Shown piece by piece: positions 37,692-45,897 of a stretch of DNA of 64,000 nt. Source of the stretch: Pseudomonas fluorescens (GTDB taxonomy: Bacteria > Pseudomonadota > Gammaproteobacteria > Pseudomonadales > Pseudomonadaceae). The translations under genes were made by a program, and so were the position numbers. The first letter of the stretch is position 1, and each line of letters begins with the position of its first letter. The notes under the pieces are model-generated. The model worked only from the letters and a program-made list of their open reading frames with translations, was not told the DNA's origin and searched no databases. The stretch covers positions 1-64,000 of the forward strand of contig NZ_LVEJ01000001.1 in the NCBI RefSeq assembly GCF_001648775.1, written 5' to 3'.

Positions 37692-38096
37692 TTACTGCGG
37701 CAAAACGGCGGCGAAGCCCGGAACATGGGCCTGAATCGCGTTGAGCAGTTCTTCCTTGCTGAAAGGCTTGGTCAAAAATTGATCGGAACCGACAATCCGC
37801 CCCTTAGCCTTGTCGAACAGCCCGTCACGCGATGACAGCATGATCACCGGCGTGGCCTTGAACGCGCTGTTGTTCTTGATTAAAGCGCAGGTCTGATAAC
37901 CATCCAGACGCGGCATCATGATGTCGACAAAAATGATCCCGGGATGGTTGTCGGCGATCTTCGCCAGGGCGTCGAAACCGTCGATCGCCGTGATCACTTC
38001 GCAACCGACATTCTTCAACAATGTTTCGGCGGTGCGACGAATCGTTTTCGAGTCGTCGATCACCATGACCTTCAAGGCGCTGGACTGCTGTTCCAT
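37692..38096 (-). CDS. pilG: Response regulator PilG
   Basis: A 134-residue CheY-like receiver. The acidic pair is in MVIDDSK, the phosphoryl residue is Asp58 (IIFVDIMMP), and the conserved Ser-Ser and KP follow (LSSRDGLF, LTKPFSKEE). In P. aeruginosa PilG drives pilus extension and cAMP signalling downstream of ChpA. It is the first gene of the operon and divergent from gshB. Confidence 0.96.
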   Translation of the reverse strand: MEQQSSALKVMVIDDSKTIRRTAETLLKNVGCEVITAIDGFDALAKIADNHPGIIFVDIMMPRLDGYQTCALIKNNSAFKATPVIMLSSRDGLFDKAKGRIVGSDQFLTKPFSKEELLNAIQAHVPGFAAVLPQ

Positions 38097-38321
38097 AAGA
38101 GGGCTCTACCGTCGCCTTTGCGAATCAATTTGTCCGTTTTGCGGTTATGAATGGCTCGAAACCCTTGATGCTCAAGGGCCAGCACGCTACGCCAGCCTTT
38201 TTAGCACAGTCTCCAGATGCAATCTATCGACGGGTTTTTCCTTGACCGAAAACCCGCCCGGCGCCACTCTGGCGGCACTTTTTCAATACCGATCCGGTAG
38301 CCAATTTTCGAGGAAAACCCA

Positions 38322-39293
38322 ATGAGCGTTCGCGTCGGGATTGTCATGGACCCTATCGCCAGCATCTCCTATAAAAAGGATAGCTCGCTGGCCATGCTGC
38401 TGGCCGCGCAGAAGCGTGGCTGGGAACTGTTCTATATGGAACAGCGCGACCTGTATCAGGGCGAAGGTCAGGCCCGGGCGCGCATGAAGCCGCTGAAAGT
38501 CTTCGCCAACCCGGAAAAATGGTTCGAACTGGACGCCGAGCAGGACAACCTGCTGAGCGATCTGGACGTGATCCTGATGCGCAAGGATCCACCGTTCGAC
38601 ATGGAGTTCGTCTACTCCACCTACCTGCTCGAACAGGCCGAAACCGCTGGCGTACTGGTGGTGAACAAGCCGCAAAGCCTGCGCGACTGCAATGAAAAAC
38701 TGTTTGCCACGCTGTTCCCGCAGTGCACGCCGCCAACCCTCGTCAGCCGCCGCGCCGACGTGCTGCGCGAATTCGCCGCCAAGCATGGCGACGTGATCCT
38801 CAAGCCGCTGGACGGCATGGGCGGCACTTCGATTTTCCGTCATCGCGCCGGTGATCCGAACCTGTCGGTGATTCTGGAAACCCTGACCGCCCTCGGTGGC
38901 CAGCAGATCATGGGCCAGGCTTACCTGCCGGCAATCAAGGACGGCGACAAACGCATCCTGATGATCGACGGCGAGCCGGTGGATTACTGCCTGGCGCGGA
39001 TTCCGGCGCAGGGCGAAACCCGTGGCAACCTCGCCGCCGGCGGCCGTGGTGAAGCGCGTCCGCTGACTGAAAAGGATCGCTGGATCGCTGCACAAGTCGG
39101 CCCGACCCTGCGTGAGAAAGGTCTGCTGTTCGTCGGTCTCGATGTGATCGGCGAAAGCCTCACCGAAATCAACGTCACCAGCCCGACCTGCATCCGTGAA
39201 ATCGACAATGCCTTCGGCACTGACATTGGCGGCCTGCTGATGGACGCGATCGCCAAGAAGCTGCAAGCTGCCGGCAAATTGCCACAAGCTTGA
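38322..39293 (+). CDS. gshB: Glutathione synthetase
   Basis: A 323-residue ATP-grasp ligase that joins gamma-glutamylcysteine and glycine. Visible features are the N-terminal RVGIVMDPIASISYKKDSSLAML start, GDVILKPLDGMGGTSIF (ATP-grasp glycine loop), RILMIDGEPVDYCLARIPAQGETRGNLAAGGRGEARPL and LDVIGESLTEINVTSPTC with the metal-binding Asn. Length and start fit proteobacterial GshB. It is divergent from pilG, and the tonB gene follows in the same direction. Confidence 0.97.
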   Translation: MSVRVGIVMDPIASISYKKDSSLAMLLAAQKRGWELFYMEQRDLYQGEGQARARMKPLKVFANPEKWFELDAEQDNLLSDLDVILMRKDPPFDMEFVYSTYLLEQAETAGVLVVNKPQSLRDCNEKLFATLFPQCTPPTLVSRRADVLREFAAKHGDVILKPLDGMGGTSIFRHRAGDPNLSVILETLTALGGQQIMGQAYLPAIKDGDKRILMIDGEPVDYCLARIPAQGETRGNLAAGGRGEARPLTEKDRWIAAQVGPTLREKGLLFVGLDVIGESLTEINVTSPTCIREIDNAFGTDIGGLLMDAIAKKLQAAGKLPQA

Positions 39294-39400
39294 TGCACGT
39301 CACATGCAGTCTGTCGCTTGAAGCGTGAAGCCCAAGGCGTGAAACCAACATTGCGTTATCATGCGCAGCCTCTGAAAAACGCGATGTTGGTTTTCTTGTC

Positions 39401-40300
39401 ATGACCCTCCCGTCCGATCTGCCCGCAGAACTCGCCCACCGTGGCGTGCGCCCGGCCGATCGCCTCGGATTTACCCTATTCCTTGCTGCGTTGATCCATT
39501 TGGCGCTGCTGCTCGGCGTCGGCTTCACGATGGTCGAGCCGAAGCAGATCAGCAAAACCCTGGAAATCACCCTCGCCACCTTCAAGAGCGAAAAGAAGCC
39601 GGAGAAGGCTGACTTCCTCGCCCAAGAGCATCAGGAAGGCAGCGGCACACTGGACAAGAAGGCGATCCCGAAAACCACTGAAGTGGCGCCATTCCAGGAC
39701 AATCAGGTCAAAAAAGTTACGCCGCCACCGGCCGCCAAGCCGGAAGTGCAGGAGGCCGCGCCCAAGGCTGCGGTGACCACCGTCGCGCCGAAGCCGAAAA
39801 AAGCGCCGACCAAGAAAGAAGAAAGCAAAACCGAAGTCAAACCGACGGTCGACGCGCCCGAGTTCGATAGCTCGCAGCTGTCCAGCGACATCGCCAGCCT
39901 CGAAGCCGAACTGGCCAAGGAACAACAGCTTTACGCCAAGCGCCCGCGCATCCATCGCTTGAGCGCGGCGTCGACCATGCGCGACAAGGGTGCCTGGTAT
40001 AAAGACGACTGGCGCAAGAAGGTCGAGCGCATCGGCAACCTCAATTACCCCGAGGAAGCACGGCGCAAGCAGATCTACGGCAATTTGCGCCTGATGGTGT
40101 CGATCAATCGCGACGGTTCGCTGTATGAAGTGCTGGTGCTGGAATCGTCCGGCCAGCCGCTGCTGGATCAGGCGGCGCAGCGCATCGTCAGGTTGGCGGC
40201 GCCGTTTGCCCCGTTTACCGGGGACTTGTCGGATATCGATCGGCTGGAAATCATTCGGACCTGGAAATTCGCCCGCGGCGACAAGCTCTCGAGCAACTGA
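39401..40300 (+). CDS. TonB-type energy transducer
   Basis: A 299-residue TonB-like protein. One N-terminal membrane anchor lies at about residues 27-47, followed by a Pro/Lys/Glu-rich periplasmic stretch with an acidic and basic linker, and a C-terminal TonB domain (YPEEARRKQIYGNLRLMVSINRDGSLYEVLVLESSGQPLLD). It transmits proton-motive energy to the outer membrane. Its position between gshB and yqgE, near the pil-chp genes, matches tonB3 of P. aeruginosa, which is required for twitching motility; this is from memory. No exbB or exbD gene is adjacent. Confidence 0.85.
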   Translation: MTLPSDLPAELAHRGVRPADRLGFTLFLAALIHLALLLGVGFTMVEPKQISKTLEITLATFKSEKKPEKADFLAQEHQEGSGTLDKKAIPKTTEVAPFQDNQVKKVTPPPAAKPEVQEAAPKAAVTTVAPKPKKAPTKKEESKTEVKPTVDAPEFDSSQLSSDIASLEAELAKEQQLYAKRPRIHRLSAASTMRDKGAWYKDDWRKKVERIGNLNYPEEARRKQIYGNLRLMVSINRDGSLYEVLVLESSGQPLLDQAAQRIVRLAAPFAPFTGDLSDIDRLEIIRTWKFARGDKLSSN

Positions 40301-40316
40301 CACACCACACAACCCT

Positions 40317-40404
40317 TGTGGGAGCGAGCCTGCTCGCGAATGCGGTTGTCATCCAACATTGATGTGACTGATCCACCGCTTTCGCGAGCAGGCTCGCTCC
40401 CACA
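40317..40404. repeat. Paired REP element, inward type, CT subtype
   Basis: Inverted REP arms, both CT type, with TGTGGG outermost and a core containing CATCCAACATTGATGTGACTG. It lies between tonB and yqgE. Confidence 0.88.
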
Positions 40405-40470
40405 TTTGATCTGCGTGGTTCTCTGATCCTCAGCTTGTCAGTTTGCCCCTTCGACGCCACACTAGCGCAC

Positions 40471-41043
40471 ATGAAAAACGTCAGCCCCAGCTTCCTCAAG
40501 CATCAATTCCTGATCGCCATGCCACACATGGCCGACCCGAACTTTGCCCACACCTTGACCTACATCGTCGAGCACACGGCCAATGGCGCTATGGGGATCG
40601 TGGTTAACAGGCCGCAAGAGCTGAATCTGGCCGACATTCTTGAGCAACTGCGCCCGGACATCGAGCCGCCAGCACTGTGCCAGCATGTGCCGATATTCAT
40701 TGGCGGTCCGGTGCAGACCGATCGCGGTTTTGTCCTGCACCCGGCCGGCAAAACCTTCCAGGCCACCGCGCAACTGGACGGTGATCTGGCCCTGTCGACC
40801 TCGCAGGATGTGCTATTCGCCATCGCGGACGGCGTCGGCCCTTCGAAAAGCCTGATTGCCCTCGGTTACGCCGGTTGGGAAGCCGGGCAACTGGAAGCGG
40901 AACTCGCCGACAACGCCTGGCTGACTTGCCCGTACGACGCCGACATCCTCTTCAACACCAGCAGCGAACTGCGCCTGGAAGCGGCGGCCAGGCATTTGGG
41001 GATCAACCTCAGCCTGCTGACCAGCCAGGCAGGTCACGCCTGA
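40471..41043 (+). CDS. YqgE/AlgH family protein
   Basis: A 190-residue protein of the YqgE/AlgH family. It has the LKHQFLIAMPHMADPNFAHTLTYIVEH start, GAMGIVVNRP and IFIGGPVQTDRGFVLH signatures. An in-frame start 36 bp upstream is less likely. The molecular function is unresolved; in Pseudomonas it was named AlgH for effects on alginate. Its stop overlaps the ruvX start (TGATG), and the YqgE-YqgF pairing is widespread. Confidence 0.93.
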   Translation: MKNVSPSFLKHQFLIAMPHMADPNFAHTLTYIVEHTANGAMGIVVNRPQELNLADILEQLRPDIEPPALCQHVPIFIGGPVQTDRGFVLHPAGKTFQATAQLDGDLALSTSQDVLFAIADGVGPSKSLIALGYAGWEAGQLEAELADNAWLTCPYDADILFNTSSELRLEAAARHLGINLSLLTSQAGHA

Positions 41044-41480
41044 TGGCCCTGCGCCTGATTCTCGGCTTCGACTACGGCACCAAACAGATCGGCGTCGCGG
41101 TCGGCCAGGTGATTACCGGCCAGGCCCGCGAACTGTGCACCTTGAAGGCACAGAACGGCGTGCCGGACTGGAACCAGGTCGAAGCCCTTATAAAAGAATG
41201 GAAACCCGACGCCGTCGTTGTCGGTCTGCCGCTGAACATGGACGGCACGCCAAGCGACATGTGCGTACGCGCGGAAAAATTCGCCCGCCGCCTCAACGGC
41301 CGTTTCAACGTGCCCTTCTATACCCACGACGAGCGCCTGACCACCTTCGAGGCCAAAGGCGAGCGACTGGCCCGTGGCGGTCAGAAAGGCAGTTATCGCG
41401 ACAACCCGGTGGACGCCATCGCCGCCGCTCTGCTGTTGCAGGGCTGGCTCGATGAAAACACTGCATTGTTTGAATCCTGA
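41043..41480 (+). CDS. ruvX: RuvX/YqgF Holliday-junction-resolvase-like nuclease
   Basis: A 145-residue RNase H-fold protein. LILGFDYGTKQIGVAVG carries the first catalytic Asp, followed by VVGLPLNMDGTPSDM and DERLTTFEA, and DNPVDAIAAALLLQ carries the last acidic site. It acts in RNA or DNA processing (pre-16S rRNA 5' processing in E. coli). The ATG overlaps the yqgE stop. A UUCG-looped hairpin lies 1 bp beyond the stop. Confidence 0.95.
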   Translation: MALRLILGFDYGTKQIGVAVGQVITGQARELCTLKAQNGVPDWNQVEALIKEWKPDAVVVGLPLNMDGTPSDMCVRAEKFARRLNGRFNVPFYTHDERLTTFEAKGERLARGGQKGSYRDNPVDAIAAALLLQGWLDENTALFES

Positions 41481-41481
41481 C

Positions 41482-41504
41482 AAGCGCTTCGGCGCTTTTC
41501 TTTT
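41482..41504 (+). terminator. Terminator-like UUCG hairpin between ruvX and pyrR
   Basis: AAGCGC (41482-41487) and GCGCTT (41492-41497) enclose a TTCG loop, followed by a T-rich tail (TTCTTTT). The stem is short at 6 bp, so termination may be partial. It separates ruvX from pyrR-pyrB. Confidence 0.55.
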
Positions 41505-41560
41505 GAGTGAAAAACCGAGCCGCGTCCAAGGACCCGGCTCGCCCCCAACAAGGAGCAACC

Positions 41561-42067
41561 ATGAGCCTGCCAAATCCCGCCGATCTGATCAGCCAGATGG
41601 CGACCCGCCTCAAGGCGCACCTTGCCCAGCGTGACATCACTGAACCGCGTTACATCGGCATCCGCACTGGCGGCATCTGGGTCGCGCAGGCCTTGCTCAA
41701 GGAATTGGGCAGCGACGCGCCACTGGGCACGCTGGACGTGTCCTTCTACCGCGACGACTTCAGCCAGAACGGCCTGCACCCGCAAGTGCGCCCGTCGGCC
41801 CTGCCCTTCGAGATCGAAGGCCAGCATCTGGTGCTGATCGACGACGTACTGATGAGCGGTCGCACCATCCGCGCCGCCATGAACGAATTGTTCGACTACG
41901 GCCGCCCGGCCAGCGTGACCCTGGTCTGCCTGCTGGACCTCGACGCCGGCGAGCTGCCGATCCGCCCGAACGTGGTTGGCGCGACGCTGTCGCTGGCCGC
42001 TCACGAACGGGTGAAGCTGTCCGGCCCCGAGCCGCTGACGCTCGAACTGCAAGACTTCAACCTTTAA
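41561..42067 (+). CDS. pyrR: PyrR bifunctional pyrimidine regulator / uracil phosphoribosyltransferase
   Basis: A 168-residue phosphoribosyltransferase-fold protein. The PRPP-binding loop is [19 protein letters not shown], with [12 protein letters not shown] near the start. PyrR homologues can act as a uracil phosphoribosyltransferase and regulate pyrimidine genes; no B. subtilis-type anti-terminator is visible here. The frame extends 54 bp upstream, but the ATG at 41561 has a strong AAGGAG site. pyrB follows after 27 bp. Confidence 0.93.
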   Translation: MSLPNPADLISQMATRLKAHLAQRDITEPRYIGIRTGGIWVAQALLKELGSDAPLGTLDVSFYRDDFSQNGLHPQVRPSALPFEIEGQHLVLIDDVLMSGRTIRAAMNELFDYGRPASVTLVCLLDLDAGELPIRPNVVGATLSLAAHERVKLSGPEPLTLELQDFNL

Positions 42068-42094
42068 TCCGCCCTATTGAGAGTCCCCTTCGCG

Positions 42095-43099
42095 ATGACG
42101 CCTCTAGATACCAAGCGCCCGCTGCAGCTCAATGATCAGGGCCAGCTGCGCCACTTCCTCTCGCTCGACGGCCTGCGCCGCGAGTTGTTGACGGAAATCC
42201 TCGACACTGCCGACTCGTTCCTCGAAGTCGGTGCCCGGGCGGTGAAGAAAGTCCCGTTGCTGCGCGGCAAGACCGTGTGCAACGTGTTCTTCGAAAACTC
42301 CACGCGCACCCGCACCACCTTCGAACTGGCGGCCCAGCGGCTGTCGGCGGACGTGATCACCCTGAACGTGTCGACCTCGTCGGCGAGCAAGGGCGAAACC
42401 CTGCTCGACACCCTGCGCAACCTTGAAGCCATGGCCGCCGACATGTTCGTCGTACGCCACGGTGATTCCGGCGCCGCGCACTTCATCGCCGAACATGTCT
42501 GCCCGCAAGTGGCGATCATCAACGGCGGCGACGGCCGTCACGCCCACCCGACGCAGGGCATGCTCGACATGCTCACCATCCGTCGGCACAAGGGCGGTTT
42601 CGAAAACCTCTCGGTGGCCATCGTCGGCGACATCCTGCATTCGAGGGTCGCACGCTCGAACATGCTCGCGCTGAAAACCCTCGGTTGCCCGGACATCCGC
42701 GTGATCGCGCCGAAAACCCTGCTGCCGATCGGCATCGAGCAATACGGCGTGAAGGTGTACACCGACATGACCGAAGGCCTGAAAGACGTCGACGTCGTGA
42801 TCATGCTGCGCCTGCAACGTGAACGCATGACCGGCGGCCTGCTGCCGAGCGAAGGCGAGTTCTATCGCCTGTTCGGCCTGACCACCGCGCGTCTGGCCGG
42901 GGCCAAACCCGATTGCATCGTCATGCACCCGGGGCCGATCAACCGTGGCGTGGAAATCGAGTCCGCAGTGGCCGACGGCCCTCACTCGGTGATCCTCAAT
43001 CAGGTCACCTACGGCATCGCCATTCGTATGGCCGTGCTGTCCATGGCCATGAGCGGGCAAACCGCGCAGCGTCAATTCGAGCAGGAGAACGCCCAGTGA
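42095..43099 (+). CDS. pyrB: Aspartate carbamoyltransferase catalytic chain
   Basis: A 334-residue catalytic chain, which commits carbamoyl phosphate and aspartate to pyrimidine synthesis. The carbamoyl phosphate loop [31 protein letters not shown] and [11 protein letters not shown] are visible. An N-terminal extension of about 30 residues relative to E. coli PyrB suits the dodecameric complex with the pseudo-dihydroorotase. The ATG at 42095 is preferred over a TTG upstream. It overlaps pyrC' by 4 bp. Confidence 0.96.
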   Translation: MTPLDTKRPLQLNDQGQLRHFLSLDGLRRELLTEILDTADSFLEVGARAVKKVPLLRGKTVCNVFFENSTRTRTTFELAAQRLSADVITLNVSTSSASKGETLLDTLRNLEAMAADMFVVRHGDSGAAHFIAEHVCPQVAIINGGDGRHAHPTQGMLDMLTIRRHKGGFENLSVAIVGDILHSRVARSNMLALKTLGCPDIRVIAPKTLLPIGIEQYGVKVYTDMTEGLKDVDVVIMLRLQRERMTGGLLPSEGEFYRLFGLTTARLAGAKPDCIVMHPGPINRGVEIESAVADGPHSVILNQVTYGIAIRMAVLSMAMSGQTAQRQFEQENAQ

Positions 43100-44367
43100 A
43101 GCTCAGCATTCTCGGCGCACGCGTCATCGATCCAAGCAGCGGCCTGGATCAAGTTACCAACATTCACGTTGAAGCCTGCAAGATCGTCGCCCTCGGCGCG
43201 GCTCCGGCCGGCTTCAGCGCAGTAGAAACCATTGATGCCCAAGGCCTCGTCGCCGCTCCCGGCCTGGTCGACCTGAACGTTGCCCTGCGCGAGCCGGGTT
43301 ACAGCCGCAAAGGCAGCATCATCAGCGAAACCCGCGCCGCCGCTGCCGGCGGTGTGACCAGCCTGTGCTGCCCGCCGAAAACCAAACCGGTGCTCGACAC
43401 CTCCGCCGTGGCCGAGCTGATCCTCGACCGCGCCCGCGAGGCCGGCAACACCAAGGTGTTCCCGATCGGCGCACTGAGCAAAGGTCTGGACGGCGAGCAA
43501 CTGGCTGAGCTGGTGGCGCTGCGCGACGCTGGTTGCGTGGCGTTCGGCAATGGTCTCGAAAGCTTCCGCAACACCCGCACCCTGTGCCGGGCGCTGGAAT
43601 ATGCGGCGACTTTCGACCTGACGGTGATTTTCAATTCGCAGGATCATGATCTGGCCGAAGGTGGCTTGGCTCACGAAGGCGCGGTTGCCAGTTTCCTCGG
43701 CTTGCCGGGTATTCCGGAAACCGCTGAAACCGTGGCCTTGGCCCGGGATCTGTTGCTGGTCGAGCAGACTGGCGTGCGTGCGCACTTCAGCCAGTTGACC
43801 AGCGCTCGCGGTGTTGCCCTGATCGCTCAGGCGCAGGCCCGTGGCTTGAAAGTGACGGCGGATGTCGCGTTGTATCAGCTGATTCTGACGGACGAAGCGC
43901 TGATCGACTTCAGCAGCCTTTATCACGTGCAGCCACCGCTGCGCACCCGTGCGGATCGCGATGGCCTGCGTGAAGCGGTGAAGTCCGGGGTTGTCTCGGC
44001 GATCTCCAGCCATCACCAGCCGCACGAACGTGACGCCAAACTGGCACCGTTCGGCGCGACCGAACCGGGCATCAGCAGTGTTGAACTGTTGCTGCCGTTG
44101 GCGATGACATTGGTTGAGGATGGTTTGCTCGATCTGCCGACCTTGCTGGCGCGTTTGAGCGCGGGCCCGGCTGAAGCACTGCGTCTGCCCGCCGGCAAAC
44201 TGGCGGTGGGTGGGGCGGCGGATATCGTGCTGTTCGATCCGCAGGCTTCGACGGTGGCCGGTGAAACCTGGCTGTCGAAGGGCGAGAACTGCCCGTTCAT
44301 TGGCCACACTTTGCCGGGCGTGGTTCGTTACACGCTGGTGGACGGGCGGATCAGTCACCAGGCTTGA
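43096..44367 (+). CDS. pyrC': Non-catalytic dihydroorotase homologue, structural partner of PyrB
   Basis: A 423-residue amidohydrolase-fold protein. The metal-binding HxH of a true dihydroorotase, normally within GxxDxHVHLREPG, is replaced by [12 protein letters not shown], so both histidines are lost. This is the defining change of the Pseudomonas PyrC' (pyrX), which assembles with PyrB to make an active transcarbamoylase. A catalytic dihydroorotase must be encoded elsewhere. The start is a GTG overlapping the pyrB stop (GTGA), so the two are translationally coupled. Confidence 0.9.
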   Translation: MKLSILGARVIDPSSGLDQVTNIHVEACKIVALGAAPAGFSAVETIDAQGLVAAPGLVDLNVALREPGYSRKGSIISETRAAAAGGVTSLCCPPKTKPVLDTSAVAELILDRAREAGNTKVFPIGALSKGLDGEQLAELVALRDAGCVAFGNGLESFRNTRTLCRALEYAATFDLTVIFNSQDHDLAEGGLAHEGAVASFLGLPGIPETAETVALARDLLLVEQTGVRAHFSQLTSARGVALIAQAQARGLKVTADVALYQLILTDEALIDFSSLYHVQPPLRTRADRDGLREAVKSGVVSAISSHHQPHERDAKLAPFGATEPGISSVELLLPLAMTLVEDGLLDLPTLLARLSAGPAEALRLPAGKLAVGGAADIVLFDPQASTVAGETWLSKGENCPFIGHTLPGVVRYTLVDGRISHQA

Positions 44368-44382
44368 TACCGCGTCGCCCCA

Positions 44383-44457
44383 TTCGCGAGCAGGCTCGCT
44401 CCCCCATTGGATCTGTGAACGACACAAATCCCCTGTGGGAGCGAGCCTGCTCGCGAA
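44383..44457. repeat. Paired REP element, outward type, CT subtype
   Basis: Inverted REP arms, both CT type, with the CCC ends facing inward; the left arm has CTCCCCCA instead of CTCCCACA. It lies between the converging pyrC' and TM2 genes. Confidence 0.85.
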
Positions 44458-44460
44458 GAC

Positions 44461-44892
44461 TTACTGGAAGGCGCCTCTGCCTTCGGCATTACGCACCGAG
44501 ACCTGATCATTCAGCGTCCAGAAGTCATACAGCACGCCCAGAAAGAACAACCCGCCCGTCAACAGATAGATCAGTCCGCTGATCCATTTGCCCTGATACA
44601 TCCGGTGCACGCCCAGCGCGCCAAGGAACGTCAGCAGAATCCACGCCACGTTGTACTCGATCGGCCCTGCGGTAAAGCGCAGATCCGCTTCACGGTCCAT
44701 CGCCGGGATCAGGAACAGGTCGATCAGCCAGCCAATCCCGAGCAAACCGAAGGTGAAGAACCAGATCGTCCCGGTCACCGGTTTACCGTAATAGAAGCGG
44801 TGAGCGCCGGTAAAGCCAAAAATCCACAGCAGATAGCCGATCACCTTGCTGTGCGTATCCTGGGGTTGTGCAACCTGCTGATAGCGGTTCAT
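44461..44892 (-). CDS. TM2 domain membrane protein
   Basis: A 143-residue protein with four hydrophobic segments. It has two TM2 units: IGYLLWIFGFTGAHRFYYGKPVTGTIWFFTFGLLGIGWLIDLFLIP, and a second in the C-terminal half with LGALGVHRMYQGKWISGLIYLLTGG. The G-x-HR-F/MY-x-GK pattern is diagnostic. Function unknown. The ATG at 44892 begins MNRYQQ, and one 12 bp earlier is less likely. Confidence 0.88.
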   Translation of the reverse strand: MNRYQQVAQPQDTHSKVIGYLLWIFGFTGAHRFYYGKPVTGTIWFFTFGLLGIGWLIDLFLIPAMDREADLRFTAGPIEYNVAWILLTFLGALGVHRMYQGKWISGLIYLLTGGLFFLGVLYDFWTLNDQVSVRNAEGRGAFQ

Positions 44893-45141
44893 GGATGACC
44901 TCATTTGCCTTGATAGATAAATTTTTTCTGACTTTCTGTGACTTTTTTGTGTCGAGCCGACAAGTGGCTCTTCACTGTTACACCCTGCGCAAAGCCTTAT
45001 TACACCGGACTCCTGTCCGACAATCGCGTCAATCTGCCGCTTATTTGGTTCCGTTGCCCGCCAGTTGAATCGACCAACGGACTCAGAAGGGACAAAAAAG
45101 CTGTTATAAAGTTGCGCGCTATCACTTAAGAGCCACGCCTA

Positions 45142-45765
45142 ATGCGATCATTTTTCAAGACATGGCTAACCATCTGCCTATTAATGCCACTGGCCGCCCA
45201 CGCCACCAATCGTGAGCAACGTCTTCCTAACGTTAACGGTTTCACCCCTAAATCCCATGCTTCGGCTCCCTCGAGCAAAAGCAGCAAAAGCAAAACCACC
45301 ACGCTGAGCAGCAAGAGCCACAGCAAGCTGGTGCCACCGATGGCGAGCAAGGAAAGCAGCAATGTGCTGAGCCGTGCGGTCAACGTCCTCGGTACGCCTT
45401 ACCGTTGGGGCGGCAGCAGCCCAAGTAAAGGCTTCGATTGCAGCGGTCTGGTGAAATACGCGTTCAACGACGCCACGTTCGACCTGCCACGTACCTCGAA
45501 CGCCATGGCCAGCGGCCACGGCGAGAAAGTCGAGCGCAAGGATCTGAAGCCGGGCGACCTGATTTTCTTCAACATCAAGAGCCGTCGGGTCAACCACGTT
45601 GCCATCTACCTGGGCAACGACCGCTTCATCCACGCCCCGCGTCGTGGCAAAGCGGTGAGCATCGATACGCTGAACAAGCCGTATTGGGAACAGCATTACG
45701 TGGTGGCCAAGCGGGTGTTGCCGAAAGAGCCTTCAAGCAAGCAGATGCGCGTGGTTCAGCGCTGA
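45142..45765 (+). CDS. NlpC/P60 (C40) cell-wall hydrolase
   Basis: A 207-residue exported cysteine peptidase. Residues 1-21 are a signal peptide, followed by a Ser/Lys-rich linker (about 35-72) that could bind the wall. The catalytic domain (75-195) carries the nucleophile in GFDCSGLVKYAF, the His in RRVNHVAIYLG and the third polar His in RFIHAPRRG. It should cleave peptide bonds in murein stems. It lies downstream of a 237-bp gap after the TM2 gene. Confidence 0.92.
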   Translation: MRSFFKTWLTICLLMPLAAHATNREQRLPNVNGFTPKSHASAPSSKSSKSKTTTLSSKSHSKLVPPMASKESSNVLSRAVNVLGTPYRWGGSSPSKGFDCSGLVKYAFNDATFDLPRTSNAMASGHGEKVERKDLKPGDLIFFNIKSRRVNHVAIYLGNDRFIHAPRRGKAVSIDTLNKPYWEQHYVVAKRVLPKEPSSKQMRVVQR

Positions 45766-45804
45766 GCTGACTGATCCGTAATCCGCTCAAGCAGTACTGG
45801 CCCC

Positions 45805-45868
45805 TTCGCGAGCAGGCTCGCTCCCACATTGGAATGCATTTCCATGTGGGAGCGAGCCTGCTCGCGAA
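45805..45868. repeat. Paired REP element, outward type, CT subtype
   Basis: Inverted REP arms, both CT type, with the CCCACA/TGTGGG ends facing inward and a TTGGAATGCATTTCCA core. It separates the NlpC gene from the 3' end of pilT, in the place where pilU is found in P. aeruginosa. Confidence 0.88.
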
Positions 45869-45897
45869 GAGGCCGATAATAGCAATACAACTCTCCC

